Below, piece after piece: positions 9,549 to 20,617 of a stretch of 60,000 bases of DNA. Both the position numbers and the translations under genes were made by a program. The notes beneath the pieces are model-generated. The model had not been told where the DNA came from. It saw only the letters and a list, made by a program, of their open reading frames with translations, and did not search any database. The DNA comes from Antedon mediterranea (lineage: Eukaryota > Echinodermata > Crinoidea > Comatulida > Antedonidae): positions 2,817,001 through 2,877,000 of the forward strand of contig NC_092670.1 of NCBI RefSeq assembly GCF_964355755.1. The letters are read 5' to 3'. The number at the start of each line of letters is the position of its first letter. The stretch's first letter is position 1.

Positions 9549-12500
9549 GCGGACACGCAGGCCCATCAAATGGAAGCTTCGAGATTACAGACCACGCAAC
9601 AACAACAAGGTAGCGTCGAAGGCGCGTACGCGATGAGTCAAAACAACCGCCGCGAAGCAAGTCGCGATGGTCACCGAAAAAAGTGGGCGGAGTCTAAGAA
9701 AAGTTACAGTAGTGCTTCGAGCTCGAGTGGAGGAGATAAGACGTGTTATCGTTGTGGCAAACCAGGTCACATAGCTAAAGCTTGTAGTGTTGTGAATAAC
9801 AAGAAATGTCATAATTGCGGAAAATCTGGACATTTTGCGGTAGTGTGCCAGTCAAAAAAACCAAGTAATCACTCAAGAAAGTCTAAACCAAGAAAAGTGT
9901 ATCAAACCACGACGAACAGTAGTTCTGATAGTGATACTGATAACTCTGAGACTTTATTTGTTATAAAAACAAAAGATACTAAACCATTGTGTACTGTAAA
10001 TGTTAACGGTAAAGATGTAAGGTGTTTGATTGATTCAGGAGCCAGTGTAAATATTATTAATTATGGTATTGCTAGAGAATTAAATATAAAGATTAGGCCT
10101 AGCAAGATGAAAGTGTATACTTATGGATCAAAAGAACCATTAAGAGTAAAAGGAGAGTTTGATGCCTATGTGCATTATGGGAAAAAAGGTATAAATACAA
10201 CATTTGTGGTAATTGATAATAAGGAATGTTGTACAATCCTTGGGTATAGAGGTGCAAGTGATCTTAACATATTAAAGATAGATATGTTGTGTAATGTCCA
10301 AGTCAATGACAAAAATGATCAGTTATTTAACGAATACAAGGATGTCTTTACCGGAGTTGGTAAATTAAAGAATTATGAATTAAAGATACATATTGATGAT
10401 AAGGTACAGCCCATAGTTCAACCACAAAGAAGAATTCCTTTTAACTTAAGAAATGCAGTAGAAAGAAAGTTAAATGAGTTGTTAGATCATGACATTATAG
10501 AGCCGGTACAGGGTCCCACATCGTGGATATCACCACCAGTTTTTGTACCTAAGAAAAATAGTGATGATTTGAGAATGTGTATAGATATGCGTAGGGCAAA
10601 TGAGGCCATAATGAGGGTTAGATATCCCATACCGACGATTGAAGAAGTTTTACATGACATGAATGGAGCCACACTATTCTCGAAAATAGATCTTAAATGG
10701 GGGTTCCACCAAATTGAACTGGATGATAAGTCACGTGACATAACTACATTCATAACACATTGTGGGTTATTTAGGTTTAAACGTCTCATGTTCGGTATTA
10801 CAAGTGCCCCTGAAATGTTCCAGCATATCATGGAACAAGTACTGGCAAAATGTAAAGGGGTAAAGGTAATTGCCGATGACATAGTGGTGTATGGTTGTAA
10901 TCAGAAAGAGCATGACGTAAATTTAAAGAATGTATTAAATACATTAAGAGAAAGAGGGTTAACGGCAAACTTGGACAAATGCAAGTTTGGTCTAGATAAG
11001 TTAGATTATATGGGAAATGTATTGTCCAAAGATGGATTAGAGGTGTCTAAACAAAAAGTAGTTGCTGTGAAAGAAGCAAAGGTTCCGACAAATGTTGCGG
11101 AAGTTAGAAGTTTCTTAGGTTTGGTCGGGTATTGTGGAAGATATATAAATAATCTTTCAACAAGGGAAGAACCATTACGAAGATTAACACGGGCAAAACA
11201 ACCCTGGGTCTGGGGTAAAGAACAAAATGATTCTTTAAATGACCTGAAGAATGCACTTACAAGTGCAGAAGTAATGGCATATTACAATAACAAGGCTAAA
11301 ACACAAGTTATAACTGATGCTAGCCCAGTTGGGGTAGGGGCAATTCTAGTACAAAAACAGGATGATGGCATGTTTAAGCCTGTGTTGTATGCCAGTAGAT
11401 CGCTAACTGATGTCGAACGGAGGTATTCCCAAACAGAAAAAGAAGCCCTGGGGATAGTTTGGGCATGTGAGAGGTTCCATTTGTATCTGTACGGAATTAA
11501 GTTTGATTTAATTACAGATCATAAACCGTTAGAGGTTATTTACTCAGCACGATCGAAACCATCAGCGAGAATAGAACGCTGGGTTTTAAGATTACAACGG
11601 TATACTTTTAGTGTTATCTATAGACCAGGAAGGTTAAATGCTGCTGATGCCCTCTCAAGATTGCCACTTGTAGTAGAGTCTAAGAGAAATGTAGCTGAAG
11701 AGTATATATATTTTGTTGCAAAGAGTGCAACACCAATGGCCTTAACCACTAAAGAAATAGAACAAGTTTCAATGAAAGACGAAACAATGATATGCTTAAG
11801 GGAAGCAATCACTAATAATAATTGGTCAAATCCAAAAGTAGAAAGCTTCAAACATGTAAGAACGGAGCTAGCAGTAATAGGGAAGTTGATTTTAAGGCAA
11901 CATAGAATTGTAGTGCCAGAAGAGTTAAGGAAACAAGTATTGAATTTGGCACATGAAGGACACCAAGGCATAGTAAAATGTAAATCTAGATTAAGGACAA
12001 AGGTTTGGTGGCCTGGAATCGATAGAGAAATTGAGAATTATGTAAAAGTGTGTCAGGCTTGTCAGGTAGTCGATAGACAAAGTAGACCTGAACCAATGAA
12101 ACCAACCGATCTGCCACAAAAGCCATGGCAGCATATTGGTATTGATTTGTGTGGTCCGTTTCCTGGAGGGGAAAGCTTATTAGTAGCAGTGGACTATTAT
12201 TCTAGATGGTTTGAGGTAGGTGTACTACACTCAACCACAGCAGGGAAAGTGATCGAGACCTTAGATAATTGGTTCACAACTCACGGATTACCAGAGATGA
12301 TCGTGAGCGATAATGGTCCTCAGTTTAGAGGTGATGAGTTTAAGAGGTTCGTAAATGAGAACGGAATTTCTCACAGAAAAACTACACCTTATTCTCCTCA
12401 AGCAAACGGAGAAGTTGAAAGGCAGAATAAAACACTCCTAAAAGCTATTAGAGCAATGTCTGCCGAAGGGAAAGTGTGGAAGAGAGAGATTAATAAGTTT

Positions 12501-12926
12501 CTGTTGGCGTACAGAACAACACCACACTGTGTTACTGGTGAAAGTTCAGCACAATTGATGTATGGTAGACAACTCAGGACCAAGTTGCCTGAGATGGGTA
12601 ATGAAGGGAGAGACCCAAACGATGATGATATTAGAGTTAAGGATTATGAAAGTAAAGTAAAACAGAAGGAATATTGGGATAAAAGAAAGAAATCGAAAGA
12701 ATCAGAAATTAAGAAAGGAGATAAAGTGTTTGTGAAACAGGATAAGAAAAATAAGTTGAGTACGACTTATGGAGAGATGCCATATAGTGTAATAGAAAAG
12801 AAGGGAAACAGTGTTCAGATCGAAAACGATGAAGGTGTACAGAAACGAAGAAATGTAAAAGACCTTAAAAAGATTGAGTTTGAAAAGGGTAATGAGAAAG
12901 TAAATGAATCTGATGTTACAGAGTAG
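9549..12926 (+). pseudogene. Element A gag-pol, 3' part: CCHC, protease, RT, RNase H, integrase
   Basis: The frame continues the gag part at 3487-3998 after the P-element target copy. In order: two zinc knuckles CYRCGKPGHIAKAC (9744-9785) and CHNCGKSGHFAVVC (9807-9848); aspartic protease LIDSGAS (about 10027); reverse transcriptase with FSKIDLKWGFHQ (about 10677) and the catalytic box IADD (10868-10880, a Y-to-I variant at the first position); RNase H with ITDAS (about 11310) and a later DHKPL; integrase HHCC zinc domain (HEGHQG near 11950 to CQACQ near 12050) and DDE acids at ID (about 12138), SDNG (about 12306) and GEVERQ (about 12408). Stop at 12924. There is no internal stop or frameshift, so only the P insertion disables the gene. 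Gag and pol share one frame with no frameshift signal. Confidence 0.95.
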
Positions 12927-12997
12927 AAGTTTATAGTTTTAATGTTATAGTTTTAATGTTAGTTAATGTTAGTTATCTTAAATGAGAAAAGAAGGGA

Positions 12998-13211
12998 TGT
13001 AGTGTCTATAGACACGGCGACCGAGAGGTCAAAGGTTGTAGAGCACATAAAGTGTGTGTGCGGTTTTGTTGTGCTGCGAGCACGCCATATCGATAATAAA
13101 GGCACCGTTGTTTGTGTTAAATAGAGTTAACCCGTCTCGTGTTATTACTACATTGTTATGACGACTAAGAGAGTAAGTGTATAGGAACTTACAGAGGTAA
13201 CTAACTTTACA
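12998..13211 (+). repeat. Element A 3' LTR
   Basis: 214 bp, identical by eye to the 5' LTR, preceded by a purine tract and followed by the CTTGG target copy at 13212-13216. Confidence 0.95.
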
Positions 13212-13216
13212 CTTGG

Positions 13217-13660
13217 GAAGTGTTAGATGAACGCTACGGAGACAAAGACAGAGTGGTTGATAGTCTGTTGAAGGATCTAGAGAATTTAAAGTCCTATGAA
13301 AGTAAGGACAAGATCAACATTCCAGCCATGAGTCGTTTTGTCCAAACCCTTCAAACGTTTGAAACCAGAGCGGAAACCATTGGTTTATCTGGAGAATTGA
13401 ACAGCAAAATCATGCTGAGCCAAATAAAACAGAAGTTACCAGAAGAACACAGAATAGCTTACTATAAAAGCGTTAGGGACAACGACACAGGTCATTCTCT
13501 CACTGGCTTGGTTAAATGGCTGTACAGCCAATTATTGTTACTTGAGAAAGCTATGCCCATGACTGAAACTGAATCATCTTCATCGTCAAAAAAGGCTTCA
13601 AATGCTGCTGTAGTGTCATCTGCAGAAGGATACAAGTCAGACTACAATAAAAATCCCTAG
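13217..13660 (+). pseudogene. DUF1759/BEL-type gag-like ORF, 3' part
   Basis: In frame with 2687-3247 after removing the Ty3 element and one target copy. The join falls inside the hallmark segment that follows ARAW and continues EVLDERYGDKDRVVDSLL. The remaining DUF1759 core (KIMLSQIKQKLPEEHR) and a Ser-rich tail follow, then a stop at 13658. No zinc knuckles and no pol follow; a 23-bp inverted repeat lies ~50 bp beyond the stop. The whole protein would be about 334 aa. It may be a gag captured by a TIR element, a solitary host-adopted gag gene or a decayed BEL element. The first is favoured by the flanking inverted repeats. Confidence 0.8.
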
Positions 13661-13688
13661 ATTAGAATCCTAGGCCTACTGTAGAAAG

Positions 13689-13730
13689 AATCGTATCGCA
13701 GTTGTTCGTGTAATCACTTCTTGTTGCTAT
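13689..13730 (-). repeat. Right arm of inverted repeat bounding the gag-like unit
   Basis: 13708-13730 is the exact reverse complement of 2044-2066; the match weakens inward. No clear target duplication outside the arms could be agreed on (left flank cgactgt, right flank tggccta). Confidence 0.7.
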
Positions 13731-14089
13731 TGGCCTACGCTTGGGTGCACACGGAACAACAAATTTAACTGATAATTATTCATGTTTATTTTGTGACGTT
13801 TCATGAGGGGGACCCCAACTTATGTACGAAAAAAAAAAATCGCGTTCGGGTGGACACTTTTCAGCATTGGATAGTGTCCAGTTGCATGTTTCAACGGGTT
13901 CGTGGGCGTTTTTCAACAATTTAATGCTGTCCGGCCCGTTTAATAATGTCTGACCCATGGATTGAAATGCGTCCACTATTAAATACTGTATCATACTGTA
14001 CGTTTTATGATACGTGGTTGTTTTTATCACGCCTGCACTTGTCTTGTCTTCTTTTAATAACCAATAATACTTAATGATGCCAAACTAAT
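13731..14089. other. Intergenic, no feature recognised
   Basis: About 360 bp of unique-looking sequence with a run of ten A at about 13829. The only open frame is a short minus-strand one with no recognisable motif. Confidence 0.5.
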
Positions 14090-15575
14090 TTTTTTTTCTA
14101 ATTAAAGATCGCTTTGCCTAAACACCTCCAATTAGGGACCATTATATTATTTGGTATGTGAAAAGACAAGAAGAATAAATAATTGTTAAGTATGTGACAA
14201 AAACAAGTAAATGAAGTGGTCCTCTTCCAATTAAAAATCACTTTACCTAAAACACCTCCAATTAGCGACCATTATATTATTTAGTATTAATAAAGCAAGA
14301 AGAATATATAGTTATTAATTATGTGACAAAAAACAAGTAATTGTACTGGTCCTCTTTCAATAAAGGACCACTTTACTTAAAACACCTCCAATTAGCGACC
14401 ATTTTATTAATTGGTATGAGTAAAGACAATAATAATTAATAGTTTTAATTATGTGACAAAATTAAGTAACTGTACTGACTGGTCCGCTTCCAATTAAAGA
14501 TCACTTTACTTTAAGACACCGCTAATTAGTGACCATTTTTATTAATTGGTATGAGTAAAGGCAAGAATAATTAATAGTTTAATTATGTGACAAAATTAAG
14601 TAAATGTACTGGTCCGCTTCCAATTAAAGGTCACTTTACTTTAAGACACCTCTAATTAGCGACCATTTTATTAATTGGTAGGAGTAAATACAAGAAGAAT
14701 ACATAGTTTTAATTATGATAGTGACAAAATTAAGTAAATGTACTGGTCCTCTTCCAATTAAAGATCACTTCAGTTTAAGACACTTCCAATTAGCGACCGT
14801 TATATTATTTAGTATGAATAAAGACAAAAAGAATACATAGTTTTAATTTTGTGACAAAAACAAGTAATATTGTACTGGTCCTCTTCCATTAAAAACCACT
14901 TTACTTATAGACACCTCCAATTAGTGACCATTTTATTAATTGGTATGAGTAAAGACAATAATAATTAATAGTTTTAATTATGTGACAAAATTAAGTAACT
15001 GTACTGGTCCGCTTCCAATTAAAGATCACTTTACTTTAAGACACCTCTAATTAGTGACCATTTTTATTAATTGGTATGAGTAAAGGCAAGAATAATTAAT
15101 AGTTTAATTATGTGACAAAATTAAGTAAATGTACTGGTCCTCTTCCAATTAAAGATCACTTCAGTTTAAGACACTTCCAATTAGCGACCGTTATATTATT
15201 TTGTATGAATAAAGACAAGAAGAGGAAATAGTTTATAATCATGTGATAAAAAACAAGTAATTGTACTGGTCCTCTTCCAATTAAAGATCACTTCAATTTA
15301 AACACTTCCATTTAGCGACCGTTTTATTATTTTGTATGAGTACAGACAAGATGAATAAATAGTTTATAATCATCTGTGATAAAAAACAAGTAATTGTACT
15401 GGTCCTCTTCCAATTAAAGATCACTTTACTTTAAGACACTTCCAATTAGCGACCGTTTTATTATTTTGTATGAGCACAGACAAGAGGAATAAATAGTTTA
15501 TAATCATGTTATAAAAAACAAGTAATTGTACTGGTCCTCTTCCAATTAAAGATCACTTTACTGTAAGACAGACAC
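14090..15575. repeat. Tandem array, ~130-bp unit, about 12 copies
   Basis: The anchor CCAATTAAAGATCACTTTAC recurs at about 14099, 14228, 14356, 14490, 14618, 14752, 14888, 15013, 15146, 15277, 15409 and 15540, that is every 125-136 bp. Each unit also contains CACCTCCAATTAGCGACCAT and a TGTGACAAAA...AAGTAA segment. Copies differ by a few percent to 15 percent and neighbouring copies share variants, as expected from unequal exchange. No coding potential. Confidence 0.95.
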
Positions 15576-16130
15576 GACTAAAAGGTGAAATAATAATAAC
15601 AAATAATAATAACAGGATTTTTATAGCGCACATACCACTCAAGAGTGCTCAAGGCGCATTCAAAAAAAAATTTATAAAAACAAATCATACAACTCTCCCG
15701 GTCCCGAGAGCCGCTGTTTTGAGGTTGACCTGACAATTGTGGCAATTACCAATTGGGACATTACCCTTGCTGGACATCTGGTAAAAATAAATACTGATTA
15801 TGCTGCCACTTTAGTACACAAAACGATAAATAAAAAAAAATAATACAACTTGTAGCATTCCCTTTAAACTAATACAGTAGGCCCTGTTCAAAACTGCTAG
15901 TGTAGAAAAGTCAAATCCACCAATATAATAAAACCTAGAACTAGCTAATGATGTAGAAACACCAACAGCTTATTTATTAAATAAAAATTAACATTATACT
16001 AATGTACAACTCAACAGGTAATGTAGTAACGAAAATTGCCTCACAGCTAATGTAGTTAATATCGCCAGCTAATAAAATATTATATATTTTACAAACCTAA
16101 AATGTCTAAATCGTGTGCAAATGTATTTCT
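15576..16130. repeat. Interspersed-repeat-like segment (TATAGCGCACAT...GCTCAAGGCGC)
   Basis: After (TAA)-rich sequence, 15612-15660 reads TTTTATAGCGCACAT ... GTGCTCAAGGCGCATTC followed by an A-run and a GGTCCCGAGAGC palindromic segment. Such gcgcacat/ctcaaggcgc words are common in interspersed repeats of marine invertebrates as far as I recall. The rest to 16130 is AT-rich and featureless. Confidence 0.4.
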
Positions 16131-16460
16131 CTACTTGCCTTCAGTCTATCCACCTCTCGTAAGTGATCGGCTTTCAAAACTTAGCACTCTGATCGTAAGC
16201 AACCACCCTTGTTAGCGACCACCTTTAATATTTAAAAGGGACTACCTCTGTTAAAGGACCGCTTCTCACAATGGACAACCTCCTGAAGGGGTAACCACCT
16301 CTCATAACGGACTGCTTTTCATAAACTACCACCGCTCGTAGACGACCACTTCTTTTACCGACTACACCTCCCGTAAGTGACCACCTCAATAGAGGTGGTA
16401 ATTTGCGAAAGGTGGTCGTTACAAAATTATGAGAAGTGGTCCCTTAGGAGAGGTGGACGG
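16131..16460. repeat. Degenerate ~20-bp CACCTCTCGTAAGNGACC array with inverted half
   Basis: About 16140-16385 contains a dozen degenerate copies of a ~20-bp unit (ACCACCTCTCATAACGGAC, GACCACTTCTTTTACCGAC and so on). From about 16385 to 16455 the same unit appears in the opposite orientation (AGAGGTGGTAATTTGCGAAA), so the array ends in a foldback. It is non-coding. Confidence 0.75.
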
Positions 16461-16932
16461 TTTTTTTTTTTAGATTATTCGAAAAAAACAAAAAACCGAA
16501 ATACCCTTGAGTGAACGAATAATTATGATGCGCAATTAAGGTGTTTATTTTGCCATATAAAATATAAAAAAATAAATATTTTTTGGTAATATGCATCAAC
16601 AATATTTTTCAAATGTATTTTAGATAAATAAATAAATAATGTAAAATCTCTAGAAACAAAAAAAATATTGTGACTAACCAATTCAATGTTTTATTAAATA
16701 AAACCAAAAATCAGGCATCTGTGAAAAAAAATATAATGAAAAAGAACTCACGTTAACAATAGCGAACTTACTTGTTTAAAGCACTTTTGTTATCAGTTAA
16801 TATTATTAAATTAGTAACAGTATTATGAATATTACAAAATAATATTTTGAGAACTGAAAAATATTTTGAGGGAACAAATATATTTAGGGAGAACAAAATA
16901 AGATTTCAAGAACTGAACAATATAAAAAACGA
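16461..16932. other. AT-rich spacer
   Basis: About 470 bp, strongly AT-rich with short direct repeats (ATATTTTGAG and GAACTGAA). No gene or element is recognised. Confidence 0.5.
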
Positions 16933-18347
16933 ACTAGACATGAAACTCGTCACTTTGACGAGTTAGTTATCCGCTCGACAAACGCCACGTGCACGTCATA
17001 CGTTGGAATGTTGCACACAGAAAAAGATTATGGCATTATGACCTGAACTGAAGAATATGATATGTTGTTAGTGCTAAATTCTGTCTATTTTGTGTCATAT
17101 AGTATATACATTTTAAAGTACACAGTATAACACCTAATTTAAATTTTTAGGCATGATGGTGTCATAAAAATTAAATATTTTTAACACATGCATAAGATAG
17201 TTGATTGACCTAGACAATATTAAAATCTCGGAGAAAAAGGAATACAGATAACGGTGATGCGCTCCATTTAATGTGAGGAGCAATAATGAAAGAGACAAAA
17301 GTCATATATTTTACATTCGTGTGACCATACGATGACGTCACAATGGCCGGTTAACCATATTGATTAATGATCCGATATCTACAACTCATCACCTTCCAGA
17401 ACATGTAAGTAAAAAAAAGTTTACCTCGTAGTTTAGAATCTATGATTGTTTAAAAAAAGGCATAATTTTGACGAATTTTTGAATTTTTTCATTAAAAACA
17501 CGCACAAATTGTACAATTCGACGTGCTCGTATGACGTAATTTTAAGTCTAAATTGTTTTAAAAGTTGATAAAATTACTATAAAACGCTGAAAAAACATAA
17601 TTCACGCAAAAAAGATGTTTTTAGCGCTACGTGCGGACCACGCGCGTAAGATTGTTCGCGCGCGTGGGAATTTTTGACATGCTCAAAATTTCATGATCAG
17701 CGTAGAAAGTTGATTAGAAATTAATTTTGCGCATTTCAAATTTTAAATGCGCGTACGCGCGTAACTTCGTGTAAAACATGCCATTTTTAGTGCACAAAAA
17801 GTTAGCGCAAGATATAAATTAAACTTTTGCTAAGTTTCAATTTAAATTGTTATATGGTTTTCAATCTATGTTAAATACGCGAAATTCATAAAATCGCGCG
17901 TAAGTCACGTTGCGCATTTCTGAGGTCATTCACAATAGGAGGTGCACAACTTCACGTGAATGCCCATATGTAGAAAAAGTTATGAAATGTTATATTTACA
18001 CGTTTTTGAGATACGCGAGACACAAAAATGGAGGAGAAATGCGCGTGTGCACGTAAACTTCTTGTAAAACATGCCATTTTTAATCCATAGAAAGTTTGCC
18101 CTTGATATGACTTAAATATTCACCAAGTGTCAATACAAAATGACTTTTATTTTTTATCCTATGATCAATCAATGAAATTCATAAAATCGCGCGTAAGTCA
18201 CGTTGCGCAACTCTGACGTCATTAAAAAATAGGAGGTGCACAACTTCACGTAAATGTCCATATGATGACAAAGTTATGAAATGTTATGTGTACAAGTTTT
18301 TGAGATACGCGAGACACAAAAATGGAGGAGAAAGAAAGAAGAATAAT
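16933..18347 (-). mobile_element. Helentron-like non-autonomous element, copy 1 (5' end missing)
   Basis: Read on the minus strand the 3' end (plus 16933) closes ...CTAGT after a perfect hairpin, AACTCGTCA / loop / TGACGAGTT (16944-16964). Just inside it lies AGTTATCCGCT (16965-16975), equal to the 5' terminal hairpin arm of copy 2 at 25109-25134. This layout, subterminal asymmetric inverted repeat plus 3' hairpin and CTAG-type end with no target duplication, fits Helitron2/Helentron-derived elements. The body is 1.4 kb, non-coding, rich in CGCG and cgtaa words. Its 5' hairpin is absent: copy 2 follows directly at 18348, head to tail. Confidence 0.7.
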
Positions 18348-19192
18348 ACTAGACATGAAACTCGTCACTTTGACGAGTTAGTTATCCGCACGACAAACGC
18401 CACGAGCACGTCATACGTTGGAATATTGCACACAGAAAAAGATTAAGGCATTATGACCTGAACTGAAGAATATCATATCTTGTTAGTGCTGAATTCTGTC
18501 TATTTTGTGTCATATAGTATATACAGTATAATGTATACATATTACATACAGTGTAGAATAGGTGAAATTACGGGACCCACCGTTTATTCCAATTTTTAAC
18601 ATGGCGACGGTATCAAAATGAAACACTAAGATAGCAATTTCGGAAGGAAATTATCTCAGCAACAACATATTAACGTGTAGAAGAAATTTGAATACTTAAA
18701 ATATAGATGCGCTCTCTTTTAAATGTGATGAACTATTACGCAAAATATGAAAATACGACTTTTTTTTATTCAACTGGCCATATGATGACGTCACAACATC
18801 CGATTGGCAAAATATTTACATGAATTCGTATCTACAATCCCATAGCTTCCAGAAAACGTTTTAATCATGATTATCGCTTTTTATTCTGATGAGCTATAAC
18901 AGATTGAAATTTACTGTAAAGATGAAAATAAGTGACCCACGTTATTTACAATTTTCGACACGATGACGTCATAAAATATAAAATATTTTTAATTCATGCG
19001 AAAGATAGTTCATTCACCTAGACAATATCAAAATCGGGGTGAAAATAAAAAACGGATAAGTGGAGATACAGTACGCTCTATTAAATGTGATGCGCTATGA
19101 CGAAAGATATAAAAATCCTATATTTTATATTCGCGTGGCCATACGATGACGTTATAATGTCCGATTAGCCATATTAATGCATGATTCCATAT

Positions 19193-20300
19193 TAGTCTAG
19201 TAGGAAGGAGGGGTTACCGTGCACCCCCATGATGTATTTTTTTAATGTACATTTTTGTAATCCTGAATATATGTAATTAACATTTTTTGATGTTCCCAAG
19301 ACGAAATATTGTCCCATGGGGTTTTTTGGGGGCCATTTTGGTGGCCATCTTGGATTTATCAAAATCATAAATATAGACGGTACTTGACAAAGACTGATCA
19401 TAGAGGTCTGATTTTGGTCTTAAATTGTTCAGAATATGCACATTTCTATGTACTATAATGAAAAGTTTTTGTTCAAAATGGCCGTAAATGCCACTTTTGA
19501 CCTTTGACCTTGTTTTTACATAAGGGTCATATCTTGGTAACCCCTGGTCATAAAGATTTTATTTTTGTCTTAAATTGTTCAGAATATCCATATTTATATT
19601 CGCTTTAATGGAACATATTTTTGAAATTTGACGGGAAATATCATTTTTGACCTTTGACATTATTGCGTAACGATTTTCGCAATAATTTAGGTTATTTTTG
19701 TATTCGACCTATATCTTGACAACGAGTGATCATAGAGGTTTGATTTTGGTCTTATATTGTTCAGAATATGCACTTTCCTATGTACTATAATAAAACATTT
19801 TCATACAAAATGACCGGAAATACGACTTTTGACCTTTGACCTCGTTTTTACATAAGGGTCATATCTCGGTAACCAATGGTCATAACGATTTTATTTTTGT
19901 TTTAAATTGTTCGGAGTATCCATATTTATATTAGCTTTAATGAAACATATTTTTGAAATTTGATGGAAAATATCACTTTTGACCTTTGACATTATTTCCA
20001 CCCGAGGGTCATATCTCTTTAACCCCTGGTCATAAAGACTTTATTTTTGTCATAAATTGTTCAGAATATCCATATTTATATAAGATTTAATGAAACATAT
20101 TTTTGAAAGTTGGCAGGAAATACAAATTTTGACCTTTTACCTTGTTTCCGCCCGAGGGTCATATCTCGGTAGCCCTTGGTCATAAAGACTTTATTTTTGT
20201 CATAAATTGTTCAGAATATCCAGGAGTGAGGACCTCAATTTTCACAGAATTCTTATATAGTAAGAATGTTTCTGTTTTCAAAATAAAACTATGTATATGT
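19193..20300 (+). repeat. Foldback left arm, ~150-bp internal units
   Basis: GTTCAGAATAT recurs at about 19429, 19579, 19759, 19907 (variant), 20059 and 20209, so the arm consists of about six 148-180 bp units. Each has CATATCTCGGTAACC and TTTGACCTTTGACCT words. TGACCTTTGACCT at 19498-19510 and 19830-19842 is a perfect direct repeat of the nuclear-receptor half-site with one-base spacing. Confidence 0.9.
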
Positions 20301-20355
20301 AGGTCTACATAACTACTCATTCAAAACCCATTTATCAAGTTACTGCAATAGATGT

Positions 20356-20556
20356 TCAGTCATCGTCCACCTCAAATTCAATTCCTTGTTCATCATCTTC
20401 ATACTCTTTCAACTCCATGGTCGTTTTCTCAACTAGATCAATAAGATGGGCTGAAAGAATAGGACTGCATGACCAGACTGTCCTGTCACCATGCCCTTGT
20501 AGTTCATTCATACTAGTGTGATATCTTGTTTTAATGATTAAATGACAGTTTGGCAC
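20356..20556 (-). pseudogene. ORF fragment with acidic C-terminus, unknown
   Basis: 66 codons just inside the left foldback arm, ending in a very acidic tail (KEYEDDEQGIEFEVDDD). It could be the last exon of a transposase that once belonged to the foldback element, or a captured fragment. There is no recognisable catalytic motif and the frame upstream is open only to about 20600. Confidence 0.3.
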
Positions 20557-20617
20557 GCCCTACATCAGGACATTTCCAAATAAGAGGAAGTGCCTTCATC
20601 TAACCCTCTAAGGTCAA

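Larger units (their letters stand above)
3999..9549 (+). mobile_element. P-superfamily DNA transposon with two genes
   Basis: Terminal inverted repeats match perfectly over 31-32 bp (start CTGAGACAAC; right end 9518-9549) and then imperfectly for another ~15 bp. The 31-bp TIR length and the 7-8 bp target duplication both agree with the P superfamily, as does the transposase inside. The element is 5.55 kb, intact at both ends, and inserted in the gag part of element A. It carries a spliced transposase gene (plus strand, 5127-7764) and a second, convergent gene (minus strand, 7864-8835), with long non-coding ends of 1.1 kb (left) and 0.7 kb (right). Both terminal regions are GC-richer than the middle. 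Confidence 0.9.
3248..13211 (+). mobile_element. Ty3/Gypsy LTR retrotransposon, element A (contains a P element)
   Basis: Two 214-bp LTRs (TGTAG...TTTACA) bound the element, with 5-bp target duplications outside. A likely primer-binding site starts TGGCGACGAG at 3463, and a purine tract (aaaagaaggga, 12987-12997) precedes the 3' LTR. Without the P element at 3999-9548/9 and its target copy it is about 4.4 kb and carries one long gag-pol frame of about 1,293 codons. The LTRs show no difference by eye, so insertion was recent. Domain order (gag, two CCHC knuckles, protease, RT, RNase H, integrase) is that of Ty3/Gypsy. Clade is not certain; a Mag-like relationship is possible. Confidence 0.95.

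Noticed and set aside
9585-12583. Open frames on the minus strand within element A pol
   Set aside because: They are antisense to a fully supported gag-pol frame and show no motif of their own.
2044-13730. Complete BEL retrotransposon around the gag-like gene
   Set aside because: The bounding repeats are inverted, not direct, and no pol is found between or beyond them.
13776-14030. 84-codon minus-strand open frame
   Set aside because: No start context, motif or splice support; composition like the surrounding non-coding DNA.
14090-15575. Possible CRISPR array
   Set aside because: The whole ~130-bp unit is repeated without unique spacers and the context is animal DNA; it is a satellite-type tandem array.
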